Below, one piece after another: positions 10,184 through 20,371 of a stretch of 45,848 nt of DNA. The notes under the pieces were generated by a model. The model did not search any database and was not told the DNA's origin. It saw only the letters and a program-made list of their open reading frames with translations. Position numbers and translations under genes: made by a program. Positions within the stretch are counted from its first letter, which is position 1; each line of letters starts with the position of its first letter. The stretch lies in NCBI GenBank assembly GCA_023375785.1, contig SZWC01003555.1:23699-69546 (forward strand), written 5' to 3'. Source of the stretch: Penium margaritaceum. Its lineage: Eukaryota > Streptophyta > Zygnematophyceae > Desmidiales > Peniaceae.

Positions 10184-11404
10184 CACGGACAGAAGGTTTG
10201 CCGTAAAGGAGGGCATGTGGACCACGTCACGTAGCCGTAGATCCTTCTCTACACCATTGAGGCTGATGCTCACCAGCTTGTCGCCCACGCCCTTTGCGTT
10301 CACGACGCTACCGTTTGCGCATCTGAACCGCCGATCGGTGGGGCCAATGGAGACAAATCCAGCCTGGTTGTTGCTTGAGTGATGATCGGTGCCTGAGTCA
10401 AGCCCAAAAGATCCTGGCCTGAGCAGCGCCGCTCCTTTTGCTGGAGGCGTGCTCTGTGCCATCATGTTGGTGGCTTCTTTTCCACCCTTTTTGCTGCCTT
10501 TGTTCCCACCGCTTCCGCCGTCTTCCTTCTTTGACCTGCACTCTCTTGCCCAGTGCCTAGGTTTGCCGCAGTTGCGGCAGTTACCGTGTCGCTTGGGAGC
10601 CTTGCCGCCATTGTTTCCTCCGCCACCACCGCTTCCACTGCCGCCTTTCAAACCTGAGGCTGACCCTTTGCTCCCGCGGCCACCGTAGCATACAGCATAG
10701 GCTGAGAAGTTAGCCTCACTTCCGCTGCGGCGCATGGCCTCGATTTGCACGTACTCGGACACTGCCGTGTACGTCAGGTCATCCTCCTTCCAGCCGCCCA
10801 TGACGGTGATCATTGGACTCCAGCTCTCCGGTAGCGCCATGAGGAGGATCATGGCTTGCATGTTTTCGTCAAGGTCCCAGTTCATCCGGCAAGCTTCGCC
10901 AAGGAGTCCTTCAAACTGCTGTAGGAAATTGGGGATTGATTTGCCCTCATTCACCCGCATGCTGATCAGCCGTTGTAGGATGAATAATCTGTTTACGAGG
11001 GAGGTGGATTGGTGCACGCACTTGAGCTTGTCGTAAGCTTCGGAAGCCTGCGTGTACCCGGCAATGATGGGAACATATTTCTTGGCTATCCCGTTGCTGA
11101 GAAATAACATGACAATATCATTTCGATCCATCCATGCCTCATGCTCGGATGTGCCTTCCGCGGGAACCTGCTCCTCTCCCTTCAGTAGCTTGATGAAGCC
11201 ACGCACTTTCATCGCTAGCTCGAACTGCCATCTCCAAAGGGGGAAGTCAATCCCCTCGAAAATGGGGATTCCTCCCAAGGGTCCAAGACCTTGCGGCAGT
11301 GACGTAGCACTCACATTTGCTCTAGTGGTCTGCCCTGTGGCAGCCACTATTGAGTTTGAGGACTGCCCTGCGGTAGCCCCCACTCCTACTGATGGGTCAA
11401 CCAT
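10181..11404 (-). pseudogene. Copia A gag and protease
   Basis: Begins with ATG at 11404 after a leader of about 390 bases. It contains a Copia-type gag (UBN2-like): FEGIDFPLWRWQFELAMKVR, then RLFILQRLISMRVNEGKSIP. A Gly/Ser-rich linker precedes a zinc knuckle CRNCGKPRHWARECRS (CX2CX4HX4C). The protease active site is FGLDSGTDHHSS, D-S-G-T where most Copia elements have D-S-G-A. Gag and pol share one frame, as in Ty1/copia elements that express a single polyprotein. The open stretch ends at a TAA (10181-10183) just after NLLSV. Confidence 0.92.
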
Positions 11405-11779
11405 TTTTGTTGCCCTTATCTGCTTCCAACGTCTCTGCTGCGTTGAGGCTGATGTAGGCTGATGTTAGCTGATGTCTGCTACTGGTTTTAGGATGCAGAT
11501 CCGTTGCTTACCCCTCCAGCTGATGCTCACCTGCACACAGAGAAGATATCTACACAAACACACCTAGGGTCTTGCCACCAAGGGCAGAGCTTGTCCTGGT
11601 TGGGACACAAGGGTCGTGCCTCCAAGGGCAGAGCTTGTCCTTGGTCCTTGTGTGCTGAGTGTAGACCAAGCCGTTGGAGTTGATGAAGCTGATGGAGCTG
11701 ATGGAGCTGATGGAGCCGGCGTGCGCACCTAGAGAGAGCGTACCAGATTTGAACGAAGCGTGCCTTACAACTGGTCAGT
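11405..11779 (-). other. Copia A untranslated leader with small repeats
   Basis: No ORF that I would call a gene. It holds a 9-bp tandem repeat (CTGATGGAG-type, about 11679-11715, four units) and a 20-bp direct repeat beginning CCAAGGGCAGAG at 11578 and 11622. CTGATG-type triplet tracts also occur near 11445-11475. It lies between primer site and gag ATG. Confidence 0.6.
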
Positions 11780-11794
11780 GTGGGCCCATAACCC
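11780..11794 (-). other. Copia A primer binding site, half-tRNA-iMet type
   Basis: The plus strand reads GTGGGCCCATAACCC, 15 bases identical to the anticodon arm of eukaryotic initiator tRNA-Met (anticodon CAU inside). The element's own strand is therefore complementary to the internal part of the tRNA, as in Drosophila copia, whose primer is the 5' half of tRNA-iMet. It lies two bases inside the LTR boundary at 11797. The tRNA comparison is from memory of the conserved arm. Confidence 0.8.
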
Positions 11795-11796
11795 TT

Positions 11797-12487
11797 TGTC
11801 AACCGGCCTGAGGCAAACGGACTAGAAAACAGGGCCAACACAATAGCACCTGCCGTCCGCTCCTAGCATTTCAGCTAGGAGAAGATATCACCCTCAGGAT
11901 CACGGTTCCACACTGAGCATTTCCTAGGCAATCACTTGCTAGCAACCGTGTCCACTTAACACTTGGTCACTTTCGCGCAAGGTGCTAGTCAAAGACTAAC
12001 TCCTGGGGCTTAGACCAACCAGTGTCTTCTTTATACTGTTCCTTAGTTGGACAACTCTGTGAGGAGCATCTAAGGCCAGATAGTGTAATTAGAATGAGGA
12101 ATAAGCCTGGTACATATAGTCCTAGGCCTGGCTTCTAAGGTGTGTGGGTAGTAGCACTTTTGGGGTGGTCACTCCACACCACCTCACCAGTCCGCCAATT
12201 GGCGCATCCACTGACCGCCAAGTGGCGCACTCATCTCATGCATGGAGGAATGTCCAAGAAACTTCCCCCCTGTACAGGAAGGTCAAAAAACATCCTGCGC
12301 ACATCAAGGCTCGATCGCAAGACCTGTTGTCCCTAAGTCCAACATACTATCCGTTGCGCTACACTTCTGGTGTCTCCCTTGGACTTGCACCACAAACAAG
12401 GTTTGGGGGACTTACTCCAAGGGAGCAGTGCATGCCCAACCTGTCCGTCAAGCCATAGCAGTGGCCATGGGGCATAGAAGAACAACA
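11797..12487 (-). repeat. Copia A 5' LTR
   Basis: About 691 bp. On the minus strand it starts TGTTGTTC at 12487 and ends TTGACA at 11797, next to the half-tRNA site. The part at 12345-12487 matches 1-144. A TATA-like TATAAAG (minus, about 12029-12035) is a candidate promoter. To the right lies Gypsy F. Confidence 0.9.
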
Positions 12488-12970
12488 GTTGGGACATTCG
12501 TGAGTCCAAAGTGAATGATCATGAACTCGAAATGACGTAGCGTGTTTGGAACGTCTTCTCAATGTCAACTTCTGCCACGCGGTTCTGGTGAATATTTGAG
12601 CCCCTCAAAGTTGGTCGAAAATTCGTCCGCTTGAGAAAGAGGGTCGCGATTCCTGATGGTACCATCGTTCAACGCCTGTAGTCCATGCACATCCACATAT
12701 CCACATAGTTTTCTTTTTCACAAACAATATTAGTGCGGCGTATGGTGACATGGATGGGTGGATGAACCCTTGACCGAGCATCTTGTCTAGTTGCATCTTT
12801 AGCTAGGTCAGATTGTGATCGCTCATCTGATAGGCCCTTTGAAGTGTGGGTCAGTTGCTCGGTTTCAACTTGATGCGAGCATCGATGTCGCGTTGAGGCG
12901 GTAATGTTCTTGGGAGTTTTTCAAGGAAGACGTCCGCAAACTCTTGAATGAGAGGTGCAAACTATTCGAG
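12488..12970 (-). pseudogene. Gypsy F reverse transcriptase, N-terminal part
   Basis: Minus-strand Gypsy RT, broken by frameshifts and stops. Readable pieces in order: FADVFLEKLPRTLPPQRDID, YQMSDHNLT, LDKMLGQGFIHPSMSPYAAL followed by ILFVKKK, an MCMDYR segment, NRDPLSQADEIFDQL, and HFEFMIIHFGLTNVP ending at the Copia A boundary. These align with the same motifs in Gypsy G. The catalytic FLDD part lies beyond Copia A, outside the window. A was inserted here. Confidence 0.85.
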
Positions 12971-13141
12971 TACCATCGTGAACCTTGTTGATGCTGATGA
13001 TGAAGATGAGGCTGATGAGGCTGATGAGTTAGCTGCTACTACATCTGCTTCCTCCATTGGCTCAAAATCTACGAGCAATGCATGAGCTCCTCGTCTTATG
13101 TAGTGCTTAGCCACGTTAAGCACTTTTGGCTATGCAAGATG

Positions 13142-13366
13142 TCACTCCTTGGCTACCGTCACTTCCTCCGCTGCTTCCACCTCTATTGCTTCCATTATCG
13201 TCTTCCGCCCCATGCGCATAAGTTGTTGCTTGGCGTCGTTGACTTCCATGTAGATATCGCCATTGTTCCAGAAAACCTGCTGGTCGTGCTCGTAGAAGAA
13301 ATCTTGTCCAAGAATGATTTTGTGATCATTCATTGGAAATAACCTCAAGATGGTTACATCACCCAA
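13142..13366 (-). pseudogene. Gypsy F protease fragment
   Basis: About 74 codons containing DHKIILGQDFFYEHDQQVFW, the ILG-x-D-(F/W) half of a Gypsy protease, between the gag zinc knuckle and RT. The D-S/T-G catalytic half should lie just to the right, at about 13370-13560; I could not read it with confidence. The GATGAGGCT-type triplet tract at about 12985-13035 encodes a low-complexity linker to RT. Confidence 0.6.
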
Positions 13367-13599
13367 GTCTTCAACTTGTAGTTTTGGTGGTTCTCAGAGT
13401 CTTTGTACTTGTAATCCCCCGTCGACGGTTTTTCCTTCAAACACCCCTGGTTTGGTCTGGAAACCTGACTTGCTAACCATGTCTTTGCTTATAAAACTGT
13501 GAAAAGCTCCCCCATCCAATACTGCCACTACCAGCCTGCGACTCTCGCAACCTCAGGGTTACACTTTTAACAGTATCGCAAGTTGGTCGTCCTCGTATC

Positions 13600-14453
13600 C
13601 CGTGTCAAACTTAGCAATCTCACAAACCCTCTGCGGTGACCTGAGCCGATCAAATTGTCGATTGTTCTCTGCAAATTGCTCCTCACGGACAAAAGTTGCG
13701 CCTTTCACTCCTATCCTTTGCCGTTTCCTGCCTAGTTTTTTCTATGACTTGCCCCCATTTTGGCTTGTTCTTCGTTTCAGAAGTTGCCAACAATATGTCT
13801 GAATTTTCTATAGTTGTAGCAATTGCGGGTGTCCCTCTTGTCGACAGCATCCACTTCCATAGGAGTCGAGGAGTCCCCCGACTAACTTTATCTGTTCCCA
13901 CAATGATTATGGTTGGTATGTCGCCATCCATAGGGTTCTTGGCTGCGAGCATTGATCCTTTCTGTTGATCCTTTCTGTCTGTTGATCCTTTTTGCGACTA
14001 CGATCATCCATGGTACATTGTTTTGCATACCAAACCTGGCGATCGCTCACTGGATGTCTCGTTTGAGGCCGTTGTTGTACTAAAAACAAAGCTCTCCGGT
14101 GGCGATGTCTGCACCAGTGATGATCTCGATGAATCTCCGTGTGCACTTTGCCACGGTGGAGTGCTGATGGAGATGTTACAGCTTGTACGGAGTGTCGGGC
14201 TTCTTGTTCAGCTATCCAAAATGTGCAAGCATTGCGCGTAAGAATTCTTCCAGTCAGTAGGTGGCGTCAGCACATTTTGCCATTGTGGGTTGATATAGTC
14301 CAAGGGTAGAACGCATGCGATTGGCGATGTAAGATGGGCGCCGCTGGTCGTTGTTAAGGGCCCGCCTGTCTCCTATTTCTGTTAGATGGCCTCTAAGTCT
14401 GAGGACCAGCTTTACGCCGTGCCATGCAAAAGTGCAGCTGCGAGGTCAATCTA
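13600..14453 (-). pseudogene. Gypsy F gag, C-terminal part with degenerate zinc knuckle
   Basis: Minus-strand gag remnant. At the E boundary it reads DLAAALLHGTA-stop-SWSSDL, matching the LxGxAxxW segment of retrotransposon gag capsids. Near 13790-13850 a knuckle reads CYNYRKFRHIVGNF, where CX2CX4HX4C is expected: second and last cysteine are lost (C to Y, C to F). Several stops and shifts lie between. The gag N-terminus is on the other side of element E at 20372-20690. Confidence 0.7.
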
Positions 14454-15225
14454 TTGGTGTGTGTGTGGCTTCCACCCGTCACGAGCGACGGCCAGGAAAG
14501 CCGCGGTACAAGAGAGCGTGACGACATGATCCTCGATGTGGACCCGGAGGTACTAGCGCGTTGGCAAGTGGTGGACCACCTACTCGGAGCTAACCGACGA
14601 CTGCCCCAGTGTCGTGGATGTTGTCTCAGACCTTTTGCGCTTTTCTACAGCCTATCCTTGATGCGGACGCAGCTGGCACCGGAGCAACGACGAGTAGTAG
14701 CTCCACCCACCAGCAGCTACCAGAGAGATGGTACCACGTCCTGGGTGCTTGCCAAGGTGCTTTGCAGTTTTTCTGCAGACGCTAGAGTTTTCTCGGTGGA
14801 CTGGCTCTTGAGCTTGATTTGTATGTTATGCATTGTCTGCACACCAATCGGTGCTGGACTTATGCGTGTGACCAGTCGTAGTGACCGGCATGAGATTTTG
14901 CATCTCTATGTTCAAACAGCGTAGCATTCTGATTTGTCTGCGCAGAGTTACGGCCAAAACATTGTTTATGGGCCGGTTTTAGGACAGACCTTGCACCGCC
15001 GCGTGCAACACCCGTCATGCGCCGTGGGAGGTATTTATGTTGTGGACCTATCATTTGTTAAATCTCTCTGCAATTGTATTCATGTTTGAGCTTCTTGACA
15101 CTCTCTATGTGTCCCTACCCAGACCCTTGCAGTTTTGCCTCACTCGTGACCATTGTCACACGCTGACCTTGCGCTCACGCCTAGTGTCACTACAAGTGGT
15201 TAGGAAGGTTCTTGGAAGCTTCTCA
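14454..15225 (+). repeat. Element E 5' LTR
   Basis: About 772 bp, starting near TTGGTGTGTGTG (TG start mutated) and ending TTCTCA before the PBS. GGGAGGTATTTATG (about 15026-15039) is a TATA-like site shared with D. The left flanking pentamer is ATCTA (14449-14453). Confidence 0.82.
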
Positions 15226-15236
15226 TGGTATCAGAG
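15226..15236 (+). other. Element E primer binding site
   Basis: TGGTATCAGAG touches the LTR end and is complementary to the 3' end of tRNA-iMet. The next bases (TAGTGAGACAGTTCTC) closely match those following the D primer site read on the minus strand, which ties the two elements together. Confidence 0.88.
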
Positions 15237-16300
15237 TAGTGAGACAGTTCTCGCTTAGTTGCACAACAGAGACGCAAAAGAGCAACAACAGTGAGCGTTG
15301 CCGCTGCAACCGAGTCACTAGGACTTGTCGACGTCACCCGACTATGGCGGATGTCACCCGCTTTCAGCACGTAAGAGGGCAGCAGCAGCGACTGCCAGTA
15401 GCAGCAGTAGCAGGGACAAATAAAGCAGGCAATAGCCGCCAGTAGTTGCTAGCATCGGTGCTAGCAGCAGCTACAGCAAGCGGCAGTGGACAGTAGCAGC
15501 AATGGCAAGCAACGAGCAGCGAGCGGCAAGCAGCAAGCTGCGAGTAGTGAGCAGCCAGGAGTAGCAACAAGCAGCAGCCAGCACCAGCAGCAGGAGTTGC
15601 ACCAGTAGTAGCAGCTCCTGTGGCAACAGCAGCCACTACAACAGCAGCGGTAACATCAGGAGCAGCTGGTAGCAGAAGTAGACGCCACCGCAACAGCACC
15701 ATCAAACTACAACTATCAAAGCAGTTGTAGTAGGAGAAGCAGCCGCAACAATAGAACCAGGAACAGTAGTAGCAGTGACAGCAAGTAGCTACAACAGTAA
15801 TGGTGGTGGCCAGTAGCCATAGCAATAGTAGTAGAAGCAATAGCAGCGCCGGCAAGCAATTGCAATAGTAGCGGCTGCGGCAAGCAACTACAACAACAGC
15901 GCCAGCAAGCAGCTGCACCACCAGCGGCGGTAGACATAGGCATAGTAGCAGCATCACCACACGGTAGCAGCAGCAGCAGCAGTAGCAAAAGCAGAGGCAA
16001 GCAGCTGCAGCATGTGCACGCATTAGCATACGCGCGCAGCAGAAGCAGCAGCAGCATGTGCTCCAACGGCAGCCAAGGCGGTAGCAACACCTGCCGCTAC
16101 AGCCATTACAGTGAGTAGGAAGCTGCCTTGCAACTTCTCTCTGCGAGGGAGCTCGCCGTGGGACAAGCTCACGGTGAGCCCGCGGTGAGCTCGCGGCGAT
16201 CGGCAAGCCCACCGATCAACAAGCCAGCCGACCGGTGAGCTCATCCAGTCGGCGAGCTCATCCGATCGGCGAGCTCATCCGATCGACAAGCTCGCTGAAG
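15237..16300 (+). repeat. Element E leader: degenerate CAG/GCA tract and 17-bp repeats
   Basis: From about 15370 to 16110 the sequence is an imperfect AGC/CAG/GTA triplet tract with stops in every plus frame, so it is read as untranslated. The opposite strand gives a long Leu/Cys-rich ORF that is a by-product of the triplets. At 16233-16283 a 17-bp unit (CGGCGAGCTCATCCGAT) repeats three times. Element D has a matching triplet-rich leader at about 42740-43330. From 16300 to 16735 I see only purine runs and no gene. Confidence 0.6.
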
Positions 16301-16735
16301 GTGAGGGTTGAGCTAGACAAAAAAAGGAGAGGAGGGAGGACAGGGGGGGTCATCAGGTGGGGTCTTTGAGAAAGGCCCTGAGAAGGGGTACCCCACTCGC
16401 GGCAAGCGTTTAATGAAACAAAAAAAAGGGGGAAGGGCGGTGCGTACCTCCTACTCCCCCCATTTTTGGGAAGGAATTTTTTGTTATTCTTTTAAGTGTG
16501 GCTTGAGGCCACTGCCATCGGCTGACGACAGGAACCGCTGTAGCTGCAACTGCTGCAAGAGTCGCAGCAATAGCAGCAGCAACGAAGGTGGCTTGAGGCC
16601 ACAACCGTCTGTTGAAGACGGCACCCAGTATAGCATTAGCAGCACCAAAGGGTCTTGAGGTCGCACGTTGCGATAGTTGCGCCATCGCCAACGGGTGCAA
16701 CATTGTAGCAACACACTGCGGCTGAGGTTGTTGCT

Positions 16736-17005
16736 GTGACTGACAATATTGCAGCCCATCTAAGAGACGTTGCTGCATTTGTATCCCTCCATGTGGTGCT
16801 TTGCATCACCGGGGTTGAGTGTGTGAGACTGTCATCTACGCTCAGATCTCGCCATGAGCTACATAGTGTGGCCGTGGGAGTTGCCAGCGCCGTGGTCTGC
16901 ACCTCAAACTTAGCCATGGCAGCCGCCACAGGCACAGTGGTCGATGCAGCCGTGGCACACGTTCCACTTGTCTTCAGGATTTTTGTGCTACTACTGTCGA
17001 GATAA
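16736..17005 (+). CDS. Short Ala/Val-rich ORF in element E, uncertain
   Basis: Open for 89 codons with a hydrophobic, Ala/Val-rich composition (for example SVAVGVASAVVCTS) and a C-terminal VFRIFVLLLSR. I do not recognise it. It precedes the main E ORF in another frame and may be its worn N-terminus or chance. Copia C also has an Ala-rich ORF upstream of gag, but I see no clear alignment between the two. Confidence 0.25.
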   Translation: MTDNIAAHLRDVAAFVSLHVVLCITGVECVRLSSTLRSRHELHSVAVGVASAVVCTSNLAMAAATGTVVDAAVAHVPLVFRIFVLLLSR

Positions 17006-17087
17006 GCAGCATGGCTGGCGCCAGTGCCGACAGCCTTATCCTAGGTGGCATCCCCCTTAGGTACGATCCTCCCCACCTCCTCCTTCA

Positions 17088-19142
17088 GTGGATACATCGC
17101 CGAGTGATGCCATAATGCTTCTGCGTGGTGATATGGCCGCCCTACACATGGAGATCCAGATCCTCAAGCGCATGGTCCAACAGCTCCTTGACCACATGAC
17201 TTCCGAGCGAGTTGCCACCCCGCTGCAGATGTCACCTCCCACTTCATCTCCATCCTCCTCCCGATCCTACATCCCTTCGTCCGATGATGCTAGTATGACG
17301 GATTTCTCATTTACATCTGTCACCTTGCGCTCTCTCTTGGAGGCTTGTGGCATCATATCGACGGACGGACCCTCAGCCCCTAACCGTACCGCTTGTTCTT
17401 GCACTCGTCGTGCGCGGCGGCGAGCTGCTCGTCTTGCACATCGCGCACAGGCAACACCATCAGATGCGGTTGTGGGAGGAGTCACACTTGACAAGACATC
17501 CTTATCTCCTTTCCACGGGTTATTGTGCCGAGTCCCCACAGCTCCTGATGAGGTGTCAGTTGTGGAGAGGATGGTTTGCCCGCTGACAACCTCGGTGGAG
17601 CTCGACATTGGTGAGGCAACTACTGAATAGTGTAGGATGGTTGATGCGGATGATGCTACAAAACAAACTCAGCTAGCGGAGAGTTCAACGGGGGGAGACG
17701 CTTGCCCTGATGGAGACTCCGCATCAGAGGAAGATTGGTCTGATGCTGAGTCAGATTCGGGGACGGACATGGTGATCATTGATACCTTTGCGGATTACGT
17801 GACGATGGCCGATGTAGGAGTTGCGCTTGACGACGTCCGTGCTCCCGTGTTAGCTGATGTGGAGACAGCTGCCATGGTGCCAGGAGCAAAAGTGGGAGGA
17901 GCACGTGATAGGGATGTTGATGCTCGGCCCACAACAGACGCCCAGGTGGTTCTGACAGATAATGCTGAGCAGCACGAGCAGGTGATGGACCGCCTGGATG
18001 AGGTAGACTTCCTCTATGAGGATCCGTCGTCCGTTGTGGAGTGGTCGGATGCAAGGTCAGAGGCAGATGTAGAGGTTGAGTGTGTTGCCATTCTTCTAGT
18101 AGCGGCAGCACAAGCACAAGATGGGCCATCGGTGACAGGAGGTGTCTGCATGTGTGGCATGGAGGATGCAAAGCGAGCTGCGGTCCTCTGGCTCATCGTT
18201 GCTCTGACCGGTTTCGCTGACACCGTGGCGGTTTCAGTTGACGGCACAGATACTCTTGTCCACGCTGCAGCTCATGTATTCGAGTGCCTATTCTCTACGT
18301 TTGACGAGCACGAGGCAGTCGTGGCTGGAGCGGAGGCATACGTGCAGAGTCTCATGGCCAAGCTCCGAGAGGCCAGCTACTGCTATTACATTACGGGTGT
18401 TCCAGTATGACAGGTTGTTGAGGAGTGTGTGGATGATGTACACAGACGTCTCGAGGCAGTTGTGTGGTCTCTACAGGATGCACGTTCGGGATGGGTGGAT
18501 CTCGAGCAGGAGGTGGATGATGGGTTGTGCACCAGGGGTTGCGAGGAGCACCACGGCACTGATTGTACCTTCAATGACCGCAACGTCACCGCGGATGTAC
18601 CTACACATGCCGACGTCTGGCCAGCAGCTGACGGCCGAGCGACAGGTGTGTCACAAGCAACACGTGCCTTCGCAGCAGCCGTTCCTATAGCCCCAGACAA
18701 CTTACATGGCAACTCATTGTCTTGCGCTCACACGCTACCAGCACCTCGTGGCCCAGTGGCTCTTGAGTCAACGACTGACGCAGAGGATGTCGACTTGTGC
18801 GACGCATAGGCGTAGCTTTAATCCTTCCTACCGGGTGAGACCGCAAGGCTATAGGAGGATTTGGCTTGTGCCAATGCGTACACAATCAAGGTCCACCGTC
18901 AGGTTTGTTCCGCGACTAACCGCCTATATGCCGCAAATGCAGCCAGCCGGTCGACTGTCGCGTCAGAGTTTGTCGAGATCCACACGACGATGTAGAGGCC
19001 GCGAGGCATTATGCAGCTCAACAGTTGGAGGCCATACAGTAGGCAATTGTTTTGGAGGAGGTCCTTAGCGCTGCACCAGTCACATCAGCAAATGAAAATA
19101 GCAATGACAACGATGACAGTGATGACGGCGCTCCGAGGTGAG
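17088..19142 (+). pseudogene. Unknown acidic ORF of element E
   Basis: One frame runs from 17088 to 18809, broken only by TAG (17628-17630) and TGA (18408-18410); after a frameshift the reading goes on to about 19142. The ancestor would be about 680 residues. N-terminus: Pro-rich, then a likely coiled coil (AALHMEIQILKRMVQQLLDH). Middle: an Arg-rich patch (RRARRRAARLAHRAQ), then strongly acidic stretches with a repeated WSDA motif (EDWSDAESDSGTDM and VEWSDARSEADVEVE). Helical segments follow, and the tail is Asp-rich (NDNDDSDDGAPR). No zinc knuckle, DSGA, integrase or RT motif is seen. Position between leader and 3' LTR fits a gag-like or cargo protein; the function is unknown. Confidence 0.55.
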
Positions 19143-19894
19143 GCTGTGTGTGAGTACATCCCACCAGCATCATCATCACCCATGTTGTTGTTGTACAGGG
19201 GTATGTGGCCATGGGGGAGTTGTGCTCCCTCCTCAGGGATTGTGTTGGGAGCAGATATCAGCTTCGCTCATATTGCCAGCCTCTACAGCCCACGGGGAGT
19301 GTTGATGTGTGGGCTTTGACCTGACACTCTCTTGAGGACAGCGAGGTTACTTGGGGTGCGGCATGATGCTAGGGTCGAGGTTATGCTGGTCGAGACCTCC
19401 ACACCTGGTGAGTTCTACCGGTGTGACGTGGAGACCCATTGCCTACATGTAATATGCATGATCCATGCATGGTGTGGTCAAGACCCAGACACCCAGAGAC
19501 ATTGTTGTTCACCCAAAGACATTGTTGCATTGTCTTCTCCTGACCCGGGGTCACGAGAAGACCTTGTTTCTGTGTCTTGCTTGCATGATGTTTGACATGT
19601 GTTGTGCATGATCATTGCATGGTGTGGTTGAGACCCGGATACTCGGAGACATTTTTTGGGGTCGCGAGAAGACCTTGTTTCTGTGTCTCTCTTACATGAT
19701 GTTTGACACGTATGTGTGTGATTGAATTTTTGCATGGTCGAGACCCAGGCACTTGGTAGGATGCACCATTGTCACGAGGAGACCCTGTGCTGTGGTATGC
19801 TTGATCGGTGCTTGCTATGATTGGTTGCCAGAGCCATCCTTCCTTGCCTTCCCTCAGACATCGTTACATTGACAATTGTGCCAGTCAGGGGTAG
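19143..19894 (+). repeat. Element E 3' untranslated region with 150-bp tandem units
   Basis: No convincing gene. Between about 19458 and 19770 a unit of roughly 120-150 bp recurs two and a half times: GCATGGTGTGGT, AGACCC, GGAGACATT-like, then CGAGAAGACCTTGTTTCTGTG and ATGATGTTTGACA. A purine run (CAGGGGTAG) precedes the LTR start at 19895 and could be the polypurine tract. Confidence 0.55.
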
Positions 19895-20371
19895 TGTTAG
19901 TGTGTGTGGCTTCCACCCGTCACGGGCGACGGCCAGGAGAGCAGCGGTACAGGATAACGTGACAACATGATCCTTGATGTGGACCCCAGAGGCACCAGCG
20001 CGTCGACAACTGGTGGACCACCCACTTGGAGCTGACTGACGACTTCCCCAGCGTCGTGGATGCTTTCTCAAACCTTGTGCAGTTTTTCTACAACCTATCC
20101 TTGATGCAAACACGACTGGCGTCGAAGCTCCGACGAGTGGTGGCTCCACCCACCAGCAGCTGCCAGAGAGCTGCCACAACGTCCTCGGTGCCTGCCAGGG
20201 TACTTTGTGGTTTTTCTGCAGACGCTACAGTTTTCTCGGTGGACTGGCACTTGAGCCTCATTTGTATGTTTTGCATTGTCTGTCGACCAATTGGTGCCGG
20301 ACTTATGCGTGTGACCTGTTGTAGCAACCGGCTCGAGATTTTTCATATCTAGGTTCAGACAGCATAGCGTT
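19895..20371 (+). repeat. Element E 3' LTR, truncated
   Basis: Starts TGTTAGTGTGTG and follows the 5' LTR for about 476 bp, then stops near AGCATAGCGTTCC. The last 295 bp or so present in the 5' LTR, including the TATA-like site and R/U5, are missing. Gypsy F gag resumes immediately. Confidence 0.82.

Larger units (their letters stand above)
1..12487 (-). mobile_element. Copia element A, nearly complete, split by Gypsy G
   Basis: Ty1/Copia LTR retrotransposon read right to left: 5' LTR 11797-12487, half-tRNA primer site, leader, one gag-pol frame from 11404 down to 243, then a 3' LTR that runs off the left edge. Domain order is gag, protease, GAG-pre-integrase, integrase, RT, RNase H, which defines Copia. 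Removing Gypsy G (2153-8932) and one 5-bp target copy brings the two pol halves into the same frame. The visible damage to that frame is four in-frame stops. A sits in the RT of the older Gypsy F. The target copy right of A would be GTTGG (12488-12492); its partner is outside the window. Element B at 29322-35862 is a close relative. Confidence 0.93.
14454..20371 (+). mobile_element. Element E, non-autonomous LTR retrotransposon with unknown ORF
   Basis: 5' LTR 14454-15225, PBS for tRNA-iMet directly after it, a CAG-rich leader, an acidic unknown ORF (17088-19142), a repeat-rich 3' region, and a 3' LTR truncated at about 20371. LTR R/U5, PBS and first leader bases match element D (minus, 36251-44016), so E and D belong to one family. 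I see no protease, RT or integrase motif anywhere inside E. It splits Gypsy F gag; F codons continue on both sides within a few bases. Confidence 0.85.

Noticed and set aside
15364..16212. Minus-strand ORF of 282 codons, Leu/Cys-rich
   Set aside because: It is the reverse reading of the CAG/GCA triplet tract in the E leader; composition follows from the triplets and there is no domain.
19458..19770. CRISPR-like spaced repeats
   Set aside because: Few, long and diverged units in a eukaryotic retroelement; no short identical repeats with unique spacers.
20303..20371. Extension of the Gypsy F gag ORF into element E
   Set aside because: The last codons of that open frame read the reverse of the E 3' LTR, which matches the 5' LTR at 14454-14930.
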